Positions 56,465 through 64,000 of a DNA stretch of 64,000 nt are shown here, in pieces; the stretch's first letter is position 1, and each line of letters begins with the position of its first letter. Source of the stretch: Helicobacter pylori (GTDB lineage: Bacteria; Campylobacterota; Campylobacteria; Campylobacterales; Helicobacteraceae); assembly GCF_030323545.1 (NCBI RefSeq), contig NZ_CP122954.1:1-64000 (forward strand). The letters run 5' to 3'. A program made the position numbers and the translations under genes. The notes beneath the pieces are model-generated. The model worked only from the letters and a program-made list of their open reading frames with translations, made no database searches and was not told the origin of the DNA.

Positions 56465-58509
56465 TGGATTTTGAAAAAAGCATTTTAGACAATTTGAACG
56501 GAGTGCAAAAAATCGCTGCAAGCCACATTCAAGGGCCTTTATTGATTTTAGCGGGAGCTGGGAGCGGCAAGACTAAGACTTTAACGAGCCGTTTGGCGTA
56601 TTTGATTGGTGCTTGTGGCGTGCCTAGCGAGAACACTCTAACGCTCACTTTCACCAATAAAGCGAGCAAAGAAATGCAAGAAAGGGCTTTGAAATTATTA
56701 AAAAACCAAGCCCTTATCCCCCCCTTGCTTTGCACTTTCCATCGTTTTGGTTTGCTGTTTTTAAGGCAACACATGAGCCTTTTAAAACGAGCGTGCGATT
56801 TTTCGGTGCTAGATAGCGATGAGGTGAAAACGCTGTGCAAACAGCTCAAAATTTCAAGCTTTAGAGCCAGTATTTCTCAAATCAAAAACGGCATGATTGA
56901 TTTGAGCATGCAAGATAGCGAATGTTATAAAGCGTATGAACTTTATCAAAACGCGCTTCAAAAAGACAATTTAGTGGATTTTGACGATTTGCTTTTGTTA
57001 AGCCTTAAGATTTTACAAGATAATGAAAAACTCGCCAAAGAGATTAGCGAACGCTATTATTACATTATGGTAGATGAGTATCAAGACACGAACGCCCTGC
57101 AATTGGAGTTTTTAAAAAAATTGAGTTTCACGCACCATAATTTGTGCGTGGTGGGCGATGACGATCAGAGCATTTATGGGTTTAGGGGGGCTGATATTTC
57201 TAACATTTTAAATTTTTCCAAGCATTTTAAAGGGGCTAAGGTGGTGAAATTAGAGACCAACTACCGCTCTAGTGCTGAAATTTTAGCGTGCGCTAACTCC
57301 CTTATTAGCCATAACCAACACCGCCACAAAAAAACGCTTCAAAGTTTCAAAGGATCGCATAAAAGCGTGGTTTGTAAAGAATATTTGACGCAAAAAGAAG
57401 AGAGCCTGGATGTGGCTTATCAAATCAAAGCCCTTTTAAAGAAGGGCGAAAATTTAGAAAATATCGCTATTTTGTACCGCTTAAACGGGCTTAGCCGCAG
57501 CATTGAAGAGAGCTTGAACGCTTTGAATATCCCCTATAGGCTTATTGGGGCGCTGAGTTTTTATGAAAGAGCCGAGGTTAAAGACGCTTTGGCGTTCATG
57601 CATTTAGTGGCGAAAAAAGACGATCGCTTTTTTATTAAGCGCGTTTTAAACAAGCCTCCAAGAGGCCTTGGCAAGATCACTCAAGAATGGATTTTTTCTC
57701 TTTTGGATGATGAAAATTTGAATTTAGAAGAAGCGCTAAAACTTGGGGTGTTTAAAGGCAAACTGAACCCCAAAAATGAACACGCTTTGAAACAATTTAT
57801 CGCTATGATAGGGCGTTTGAGGGAGGCTTTTGAAATGTCAGTAGAGGAGTTTTGCGCTCGGTTTTTAGAAGAAACCAACCTTTTAAAAAGCTATGAAAAA
57901 GAAGACAATTATGAAGAAAGAGAGGGCTTTGTTAAAGAGCTTTTAACCTTATTGAAAGAGCATTTTAAAACTAACCCCACGCATTCTTTACTGGATTTTT
58001 TGAATGAAAGCGTTCTGGATGTCCATAATACAGAAAACGCGCAAAAAGTGAGTTGCATGAGCGTGCATATGAGTAAGGGGTTAGAGTTTAAGCATGTGTT
58101 TGTGATCGGGTTAGAAGAAGGGTTTTTCCCGCATAGGGGGTTCAATCAAGAAAGCGATTTAGAAGAAGAAAGGCGCTTGGCTTACGTGGCGATCACTAGG
58201 GCTAAAGAAGGATTGCAGCTCTCTTATGTTCAAGAGCGTTCGTATTTTGGGAGGAAAATTTCTTGCTCGCCTTCTGTGTTTTTAGAAGAAGCCAAGTTAC
58301 TCCAACAAGACAACCCACCTAAACAGGATTATCAAAAAGATACGCCCATTAAAGTGGGGGATTTGATTAGGCATAAGATTTTTGGCACCGGGAGGGTTTT
58401 AGGCGTGGAAAAAGGCTTGAGCGGTTTGTGTTTGAAAATCAATTGCGGAGGGAGTGTCTATGATAAAATCTCAGAAAAATTTGTAGAAAAAGTGGATAAC
58501 GGGTTTTGA
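56464..58509 (+). CDS. uvrD: UvrD/Rep/PcrA-type DNA helicase
   Basis: A 681-residue superfamily 1A 3'-5' helicase for mismatch/excision repair and fork maintenance. Visible motifs: LILAGAGSGKTKTLTSRLAY (Ia region and Walker A, about 27-46), FTNKASKEMQERA, DEYQDTNALQ (motif II, about 206-215), GDDDQSIYGFRGA (III), ETNYRSS (IV), MSVHMSKGLEF (V) and VAITRAKEGLQL (VI). It is translationally coupled to the preceding TPR gene (TAATG) and to flgA (TTGA). Confidence 0.94.
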   Translation: MDFEKSILDNLNGVQKIAASHIQGPLLILAGAGSGKTKTLTSRLAYLIGACGVPSENTLTLTFTNKASKEMQERALKLLKNQALIPPLLCTFHRFGLLFLRQHMSLLKRACDFSVLDSDEVKTLCKQLKISSFRASISQIKNGMIDLSMQDSECYKAYELYQNALQKDNLVDFDDLLLLSLKILQDNEKLAKEISERYYYIMVDEYQDTNALQLEFLKKLSFTHHNLCVVGDDDQSIYGFRGADISNILNFSKHFKGAKVVKLETNYRSSAEILACANSLISHNQHRHKKTLQSFKGSHKSVVCKEYLTQKEESLDVAYQIKALLKKGENLENIAILYRLNGLSRSIEESLNALNIPYRLIGALSFYERAEVKDALAFMHLVAKKDDRFFIKRVLNKPPRGLGKITQEWIFSLLDDENLNLEEALKLGVFKGKLNPKNEHALKQFIAMIGRLREAFEMSVEEFCARFLEETNLLKSYEKEDNYEEREGFVKELLTLLKEHFKTNPTHSLLDFLNESVLDVHNTENAQKVSCMSVHMSKGLEFKHVFVIGLEEGFFPHRGFNQESDLEEERRLAYVAITRAKEGLQLSYVQERSYFGRKISCSPSVFLEEAKLLQQDNPPKQDYQKDTPIKVGDLIRHKIFGTGRVLGVEKGLSGLCLKINCGGSVYDKISEKFVEKVDNGF

Positions 58510-59162
58510 AAATTTTAATCCTTTTTTTGTTCTGTTTAAACGCGCTATTCGCCCTGGATTCAAACGCGCTTAAAACAGAGATTAAAGAAGCTTACCTTAA
58601 AGAATACAAAGACTTAAAATTAGAAATTGAAACCATTCACTTAGAAATCCCAGAGCGCTTTTCTAACGCTTCCATTTTAAGCTACGAATTAAACGCTTCC
58701 AATAAGCTTAAAAAAGATGGGGTCGTGTTTTTAAGGTTGGAAAATGAGCCTAATTTACGCCTACCGGTGCGTTATAGCGTGATCGGCAGCATGCAGGCTT
58801 TTAAAAACACAGGAGCGATTAAAAAAGATGAAAACATCACCGCTAACAACACTCAAAAAGAGCGCATTCCTTTTGGCACGCTTTCTAACCCCCTATTAGA
58901 GGGCGCGATTGGTAAAGTGAGCGCGAAAAATTTTATCCCCCCTAACACGCTTTTAAGCGCGGATAAAACCCAAGCTTTAATCATCGTGCGTAAAAACGAC
59001 ATTATCACTGGGGTGTATGAAGAAGGGCAAATCAGCATAGAAATAAGCCTAAAAGCCCTAGAAAATGGCGCGCTCAATCAAATCATTCAAGCGAAAAATG
59101 TAGAAAGCAATAAAATATTGAAAGCAAAAGTGTTGAGCAGCTCTAAAGCGCAAATCTTATAA
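58506..59162 (+). CDS. flgA: Flagellar P-ring assembly chaperone FlgA
   Basis: A 218-residue periplasmic protein with a signal peptide (LKILILFLFCLNALFA). The C-terminal SAF/FlgA domain includes RKNDIITGVYEEGQISIEIS and NQIIQAKNVESNKILKAKV. FlgA helps FlgI form the periplasmic P ring. It starts at TTG overlapping the uvrD stop. Its placement beside a putative motor spoke protein supports a flagellar sub-cluster within the run. Confidence 0.87.
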   Translation: MKILILFLFCLNALFALDSNALKTEIKEAYLKEYKDLKLEIETIHLEIPERFSNASILSYELNASNKLKKDGVVFLRLENEPNLRLPVRYSVIGSMQAFKNTGAIKKDENITANNTQKERIPFGTLSNPLLEGAIGKVSAKNFIPPNTLLSADKTQALIIVRKNDIITGVYEEGQISIEISLKALENGALNQIIQAKNVESNKILKAKVLSSSKAQIL

Positions 59163-59171
59163 AGGACATTC

Positions 59172-59735
59172 ATGAAATTGGTTTTGGGCATCAGTGGGGC
59201 GAGCGGGATACCCCTAGCTTTGCGGTTTTTAGAGAAATTACCCAAAGAAATTGAAGTTTTTGTCGTGGCGTCTAAAAACGCGCATGTCGTGGCGTTAGAA
59301 GAATCTAACATCAACCTTAAAAACGCTATGAAAGACTTGCGACCTGGCGCTACTTTTTTTAACGAGCAAGACATCCATGCGAGCATTGCTTCAGGGAGTT
59401 ATGGCATCCATAAAATGGCGATCATTCCAGCGAGCATGGACATGGTGGCTAAAATCGCGCATGGCTTTGGGGGGGATTTGATTTCTAGGAGCGCGTCTGT
59501 GATGCTTAAAGAAAAGCGCCCCTTACTCATTGCCCCTAGAGAAATGCCCTTAAGCGCTATCATGTTGGAAAATTTGCTCAAACTCGCCCATTCTAATGCA
59601 ATCATTGCGCCGCCGATGATGACTTATTACACCCAGAGCAAGACTTTAGAAGCGATGCAGGATTTTTTAGTGGGGAAGTGGTTTGACAGCTTGGGGATAG
59701 AAAATGACTTATACCCGCGATGGGGAATGAACTGA
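59172..59735 (+). CDS. ubiX: UbiX-type flavin prenyltransferase
   Basis: A 187-residue flavoprotein with the family motifs [18 protein letters not shown] at the start, [20 protein letters not shown] and [13 protein letters not shown]. UbiX makes prenylated FMN, the cofactor of UbiD-type decarboxylases, and so could serve menaquinone-precursor decarboxylation (inference). AAAGGA precedes the ATG; the stop overlaps the coaD ATG (TGATG). Confidence 0.92.
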   Translation: MKLVLGISGASGIPLALRFLEKLPKEIEVFVVASKNAHVVALEESNINLKNAMKDLRPGATFFNEQDIHASIASGSYGIHKMAIIPASMDMVAKIAHGFGGDLISRSASVMLKEKRPLLIAPREMPLSAIMLENLLKLAHSNAIIAPPMMTYYTQSKTLEAMQDFLVGKWFDSLGIENDLYPRWGMN

Positions 59736-60208
59736 TGCAAAAAATCGGCATTTATCCGGGCACTTTTGATCCGGTCACTAACGGGCATATAGACATTATC
59801 CACCGATCTAGTGAATTGTTTGAAAAGCTCATTGTCGCTGTGGCGCATTCAAGCGCTAAAAACCCCATGTTTAGTTTAGATGAGCGCTTAAAAATGATGC
59901 AACTGGCCACTAAAAGTTTTAAAAATGTAGAATGCGTGGCGTTTGAAGGGCTATTAGCCAATCTGGCTAAAGAATACCATTGTAAGGTGTTAGTTAGGGG
60001 CTTAAGGGTGGTGAGCGATTTTGAATACGAATTGCAAATGGGCTATGCGAACAAATCCTTAAACCACGAATTAGAAACCTTGTATTTCATGCCCACTTTA
60101 CAAAACGCGTTTATTAGCTCTTCTATCGTGCGATCCATTATCGCGCATAAGGGCGATGCGAGCCATTTAGTGCCTAAAGAAATTTATCCTTTGATTTCAA
60201 AGGCTTAA
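59735..60208 (+). CDS. coaD: Phosphopantetheine adenylyltransferase
   Basis: CoaD converts 4'-phosphopantetheine to dephospho-CoA. The 157-residue enzyme shows the nucleotidyltransferase motifs [16 protein letters not shown] (about 6-21) and [14 protein letters not shown] (ISSSxxR loop). The start is ATG 59735, overlapping the ubiX stop. The five extra codons from ATG 59720 are not part of the family. Confidence 0.96.
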   Translation: MQKIGIYPGTFDPVTNGHIDIIHRSSELFEKLIVAVAHSSAKNPMFSLDERLKMMQLATKSFKNVECVAFEGLLANLAKEYHCKVLVRGLRVVSDFEYELQMGYANKSLNHELETLYFMPTLQNAFISSSIVRSIIAHKGDASHLVPKEIYPLISKA

Positions 60209-60209
60209 A

Positions 60210-60785
60210 ATGTATGTGGTGTTAGAAGGCGTTGATGGCGCGGGCAAAAGCACTCAAGTAGAATTATTAAAAAACAGGTTTAAAAACGCCCTTTTTACCA
60301 AAGAGCCAGGGGGGACGAGAATGGGCGAAAGTTTAAGGCGTATCGCTTTAAATGAAAATATCAGCGAATTGGCTAGAGCGTTTTTATTTTTAAGCGATAG
60401 GGCTGAGCATGTAGAAAGCGTGATAAAACCGGCATTGAAAGAAAAAAAGCTCATCATTAGCGACAGGAGTTTGATCTCTGGCATGGCTTATAGCGAGTTT
60501 TCAAGCTTGGAATTAAACCTGCTCGCCACTCAAAACATCTTGCCTGAAAAAATCGTTCTTTTAGTGATAGATGAAGAGGGCTTAAAACAGCGCTTAAGCC
60601 TTAAAAGTTTAGACAAAATAGAAAACCAAGGCACAGAAAAATTGCTCACAATCCAGCAAAAGCTCAAAACCCACGCTTATGCGTTAAGAGAAAAATTCGG
60701 GTGTGAAGTTTTGGAATTAGACGCTCAAAAAAGCGCTAAAAACTTGCACGAAAAAATCGCCGCCTTTATTGAATGCGTTGTTTAA
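60210..60785 (+). CDS. tmk: Thymidylate kinase
   Basis: Phosphorylates dTMP to dTDP. The 191-residue enzyme has the P-loop [15 protein letters not shown] (residues 6-20), the DR motif [12 protein letters not shown] (about 90-101) and a lid region with few arginines. It starts 1 bp after coaD and overlaps comF by 13 bp. Confidence 0.95.
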   Translation: MYVVLEGVDGAGKSTQVELLKNRFKNALFTKEPGGTRMGESLRRIALNENISELARAFLFLSDRAEHVESVIKPALKEKKLIISDRSLISGMAYSEFSSLELNLLATQNILPEKIVLLVIDEEGLKQRLSLKSLDKIENQGTEKLLTIQQKLKTHAYALREKFGCEVLELDAQKSAKNLHEKIAAFIECVV

Positions 60786-61348
60786 CCTGTTTGAAGCTTT
60801 CTTTTAAGCCCCTTTGCAAAAATTGCTTGAACGATTTGCCCTTAAGCTTAAAGGTAAGGGTTTTAGAGGGCGTGAGCGTGTATAGTTTTTACGCTTATAG
60901 CGAAATAGAAGAACTCATTAAAAGCAAATACGCGCTGATTGGATCTCGCATTTTGCCCTTGCTTTCTCAAAAAGCCGGCGCGGAATTTGTGAGAATCTTA
61001 CAAGAACAAGGCCTGACTACCCCCCTTTATGGCATCGCCATTGATGATAAAATCAAATCCTTTTACTCGCATTCAGCCGCACTTTTAAAAGGCTTTTGTC
61101 AAGGCAATTTAAAGCCCACTTACGGGCACTTAAGGGCGACTAATACTATTTCGTATGCCGGGAAAAGCCTGGAATTTCGCGCCAATAACCCACGGGATTT
61201 CACCTTCAAAGGCGATGAAAATTTAGATTATTTCTTACTAGATGATATTATCACCACCGGCACCACCCTAAAAGAAGCCCTAAAATACCTTAAAGCTTTA
61301 AACATTAAAGCGCACTTTGCGATCGCGCTTTGTAGCACGGACGAATGA
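60773..61348 (+). CDS. comF: ComF-family phosphoribosyltransferase-like competence protein
   Basis: A 191-residue protein with an N-terminal zinc-finger pattern ([16 protein letters not shown], residues 3-18). A PRTase-like domain follows with [17 protein letters not shown] (about 159-175). ComF homologues are needed for natural transformation and act on incoming single-stranded DNA inside the cell. It is the last gene of the plus-strand run. The convergent restriction genes begin 38 bp later. Confidence 0.88.
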   Translation: MRCLTCLKLSFKPLCKNCLNDLPLSLKVRVLEGVSVYSFYAYSEIEELIKSKYALIGSRILPLLSQKAGAEFVRILQEQGLTTPLYGIAIDDKIKSFYSHSAALLKGFCQGNLKPTYGHLRATNTISYAGKSLEFRANNPRDFTFKGDENLDYFLLDDIITTGTTLKEALKYLKALNIKAHFAIALCSTDE

Positions 61349-61386
61349 GTTATAATTTTGTTTTTGATATTATGTGGCAAATGTGC

Positions 61387-62829
61387 CTAAAAATTTAAGC
61401 CATAAAAAGAATACAAATTTTTCAAAGCTTCTTTAAAAATTTCAGGGGAATGGGTTTGCAAAATCATTTTACCATTCTCATTTAATACAAATCCTATCTT
61501 AACTAAATCACATTGCGATAATTTTGGAAAACTAACTTCCGATATTTCATTCTCTGAACTACCAAATAAAACAAGACTTCTTATTATTCTAGCGTTTGGA
61601 TAGTAATGACTTATATATATTTTTTCAAAAGCATCAAAATCACTTAACTCTTTTATGCCAACATCAACTTTAATAAATTTCTTACCCTCTATATTAATAA
61701 TTTCACTTCTGTCTATATCACTGATAACTAAGTCAGGGATGGCAATTTTAGCTGATTTATCGCCACTCTTATAACGATCCCTATCTTCATATTTTTTTAC
61801 AGCTACTGCCTCCCCAGTTGGAGTAAAAAAGTATCCACGCTCACATCCATCGTGGTTTTCATATATTGATTTAGCAGTAGTAAAATGTTCGATAACTAAA
61901 TGCAAAAATATCGTAGCTAATTTTTCTCCTGATGATTCATAATGCCAATAGTCATTACGATCTGGTAGTACTTGAGGAATCGTTAAATTTTCAAGTTGTA
62001 TGTTCAAAATATTTGCAACTCGTATAAACTTATTGTCATTTTTTATATACTCTTGAGATAAGTCGTGCGAGATAATTTCTATCTCTCCTAAATATCCTAA
62101 TTTCCTAATAGTTGCAGATATTAAACTTAATGCTCCTATATTTGGATCATGAGATAAAGAATTGTTTTTTGATAGCCTACCAGATATTGTAATTTTATTG
62201 TTATATTGAACAATATTGATAGGAGTGTTATTTTTAGGTGCTTTTCTCATATTTTCCTTAAAAGCAATAAGTTCTTCCATAGAATAAAAGGGACATAAAT
62301 CTTCATCAAGCCTTTTTCCTAAAATTTCAACTCCGAGCGTCATTAAACATCTTGTGCCAAAAATATTCGTTTGAGTGAGTGTATCTTTTTGAGAAATTTG
62401 GAGCGAATAGAGCATAATTTTTCTTGCATTAGGGAAAATAGATGATGCATAAACAAATTTTGAGGCTCTTTGATAAATGCCAGTATTTCGACTTTCACTA
62501 TCATCTGTTTTTGTTTCTTCAATAATATAAAGTGGAATATCAGCCAATGGATTAGGATGAGAATCTTGAAAAAATATTAAAAAATCCACAAAGCTCGAAC
62601 TACCTGATACATTGATAATGTAAATGTTGCAAATAAAAGGAGAACAAGCACCTAAAACTTGATAGCAAAATGTAAAATTTCCGTTACATCCATCTATAAT
62701 AGGGATTATATGAAAGTTTGAGATAAAAATACCTATTCTGTTATCAAGTGCAAATTTTTCAATAATTGTCCTTAAAACATTATCTTTTGGTCGCTCCTCT
62801 GTAAGTATCCATAAGTTACTAGCTCTCAT
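61387..62829 (-). CDS. Putative type II restriction endonuclease
   Basis: A 480-residue protein I cannot place in a named family. A PD-(D/E)XK-like core is visible: IPDLVISD with D366, then 15 residues on, IEGKKF with E381-G-K383 and VDVGIKE. No signal peptide or membrane segment is evident. It lies 62 bp downstream of a DNA methyltransferase on the same strand, which makes the endonuclease role likely. The sequence is AT-rich and its codon use differs from the conserved genes upstream, suggesting lateral transfer. The frame is intact. AGGA precedes the ATG. Confidence 0.6.
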   Translation of the reverse strand: MRASNLWILTEERPKDNVLRTIIEKFALDNRIGIFISNFHIIPIIDGCNGNFTFCYQVLGACSPFICNIYIINVSGSSSFVDFLIFFQDSHPNPLADIPLYIIEETKTDDSESRNTGIYQRASKFVYASSIFPNARKIMLYSLQISQKDTLTQTNIFGTRCLMTLGVEILGKRLDEDLCPFYSMEELIAFKENMRKAPKNNTPINIVQYNNKITISGRLSKNNSLSHDPNIGALSLISATIRKLGYLGEIEIISHDLSQEYIKNDNKFIRVANILNIQLENLTIPQVLPDRNDYWHYESSGEKLATIFLHLVIEHFTTAKSIYENHDGCERGYFFTPTGEAVAVKKYEDRDRYKSGDKSAKIAIPDLVISDIDRSEIINIEGKKFIKVDVGIKELSDFDAFEKIYISHYYPNARIIRSLVLFGSSENEISEVSFPKLSQCDLVKIGFVLNENGKMILQTHSPEIFKEALKNLYSFYGLNF

Positions 62830-62891
62830 TTTTCATCCTTAATAAAATTACAAAGTATTTTATCAAAAGGCAACTTGCATAAAAGAAAAAC

Positions 62892-64000
62892 CTACTTTTT
62901 TTTGAACACTAAAATAAATTGATGAATTTGATTTGCAACAAATGAAAATGGGTAACCGTAGGGATATAAATTAACATTTAAATCGGCCCAAATTTTATTT
63001 CCTATATAGTTTAACTCATTGATTGTGTTTAAGGTTTTAATTATGTCAGCGTGAAGCAGATTATCCTTGTCCCCTTTTGGTTGCAAGTCTTTAATAAAAA
63101 CAATCAAATGCCCACCTTTCTTTAAATATTTTATGCTATATCCAACACTTTCTTTAAATTTTTCCAAAAACTCTTGCCAATTCATATTGCCCAAGTCATT
63201 TTTTAAATTTGTAAAGGGAGTAGGTGAAGTATCTTTTTTTTGTTTTAAGGTCTCTCCTGTTTTTGGACGAGACAGCATATCACCATAAGGAGGATCTATT
63301 AAAATAAGACTAGCAAGTTCATTTTTAAACAAATTTTGCATGAGATTATTGTTCTTTAAAAGCTCTAAGCTATCTCCGCATATAAATTTTTGCTCCTTTA
63401 AATCCAAGTTCTTATTCGCTTTCATATATATGTCCTTATAGCGATCAGATAAATCAAAACCTATAGCTTTTCTATTACACAGTGAACTGCCAAGTAATGT
63501 TCCTCCTACTCCAGCAAAATAATCAAACACAAGTTCATCCTCTTTTGTAAAAAAAGAAATTATATCTCGCATAAGCTGTGGAGGCTTTGGAGAAGGATGC
63601 TCTTTTCTTATTTCGTGAGCATAGCTATCCTTTCCGCTAGTTTTATATCTAGTGCATAAAACAGAATTTAAAAAATAGTTCCATTCTGCTCCGCTTAAGT
63701 CGTTAAGCTTATTTTTTAAGTGGTATTTTTTGCCATTCTCTAATTGTATAACTTGTTTTGATTTGCCGATAATAACTGCCTTGTCTATATCGTTTTTTAC
63801 CCATTTGGGCAAAATTTCAATTTCCTTTTTATTCAGACATTCGATCGCTTTAATTTTTGGCTTACTATCGTCATTTTTATTAACTCGCTCTTTGTTTTTT
63901 AGCTCTTTAATCTTATTTTCTAGTCCATTCTTAATTATATTTAAAATCTCATTAAATACTTCATCGCTATATTTTTCTAAGTGTTTCTTATGAAGAATTT
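62892..64000 (-). CDS. DNA methyltransferase of a type II restriction system, 5' end outside window
   Basis: A SAM-dependent DNA methyltransferase. From the TTG at 63812 (306 residues) it has motif X-like EHPSPKPPQLMRDII, motif I VFDYFAGVGGTLLG and then motif IV LILIDPPYGDML, in the order I before IV. The frame is open upstream without a stop to the window edge, adding about 62 codons of helical, Lys-rich sequence (for example KNKEKRVNK-like text). The real start therefore lies beyond 64000 and the gene is partial here. It pairs with the downstream endonuclease candidate. The amino group methylated (N6-A or N4-C) is not certain. Confidence 0.8.
   Translation of the reverse strand, partial: ILHKKHLEKYSDEVFNEILNIIKNGLENKIKELKNKERVNKNDDSKPKIKAIECLNKKEIEILPKWVKNDIDKAVIIGKSKQVIQLENGKKYHLKNKLNDLSGAEWNYFLNSVLCTRYKTSGKDSYAHEIRKEHPSPKPPQLMRDIISFFTKEDELVFDYFAGVGGTLLGSSLCNRKAIGFDLSDRYKDIYMKANKNLDLKEQKFICGDSLELLKNNNLMQNLFKNELASLILIDPPYGDMLSRPKTGETLKQKKDTSPTPFTNLKNDLGNMNWQEFLEKFKESVGYSIKYLKKGGHLIVFIKDLQPKGDKDNLLHADIIKTLNTINELNYIGNKIWADLNVNLYPYGYPFSFVANQIHQFILVFKKK

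Noticed and set aside
1-64000. CRISPR arrays, integrases, rRNA genes or complete insertion sequences
   Set aside because: No regularly spaced repeats, transposase/integrase frames or rRNA sequence were seen on either strand.

Overview
The window is a stretch of Helicobacter pylori chromosome that begins with the first base of dnaA and runs away from the replication origin. The assignment rests on gene content and order: dnaA-comH, recG next to a type III restriction locus, nusA-selA-frpB4, ccoG, gltS-ribD, ccoI, a Hor-family porin-like protein, murE-tal-rplY-pth, and a long row from corC to comF. The low-GC codon use, the AAGGA ribosome sites, the TATAAT -10 boxes without clear -35 boxes, and the simple-sequence tracts in restriction genes also fit.

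Layout. 0-7 kb: dnaA, a probable origin segment (oriC2) with DnaA boxes and an AT-rich unwinding stretch, comH, tRNA-Phe, xth, a lipoprotein/outer-membrane pair and recG. 7-15.7 kb: two restriction-modification systems. The type III mod gene is switched off by a G11 tract, and a large type IIG enzyme is split at an A8 tract. Two parS-like 16-mers flank the type III locus. 15.7-16.0 kb: a small intergenic locus with its own promoter, a 23-codon reading frame and an antisense -10 box, laid out like a type I toxin-antitoxin locus. 16-22.8 kb, minus strand: nusA, selA, the nickel-linked TonB receptor frpB4, a broken frpB paralogue, folB and plsY. 22.9-31.4 kb: ccoG and ccoI (both for cbb3 oxidase assembly), a carboxyspermidine-type dehydrogenase, gltS, ribD and a TrmN6-like methyltransferase.

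31.5-36.3 kb: a Hor-type outer membrane protein, then an AT-richer block with two D12-class adenine methyltransferases and an AlwI-like restriction enzyme that is frameshifted. 36.3-41.8 kb, minus strand: a housekeeping cluster (nfu, an unknown gene, murE, tal, rplY, pth, an LptF/G permease). 42-61.3 kb, plus strand: pit, then seventeen tightly packed genes from corC through a TolC-HlyD-ABC2 export set, hemJ, ubiE, xseB, serS, a TPR flagellar candidate, uvrD, flgA, ubiX, coaD and tmk to comF. 61.4-64 kb, minus strand: a fourth restriction-modification pair whose methyltransferase runs off the window.

The main theme is a conserved origin-proximal backbone interrupted by four restriction systems. 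Three of them carry a frame-disrupting change in one subunit. Two natural transformation genes (comH, comF) also lie in the window. The most interesting unexplained item is the small bidirectional locus at 15.78-15.90 kb.
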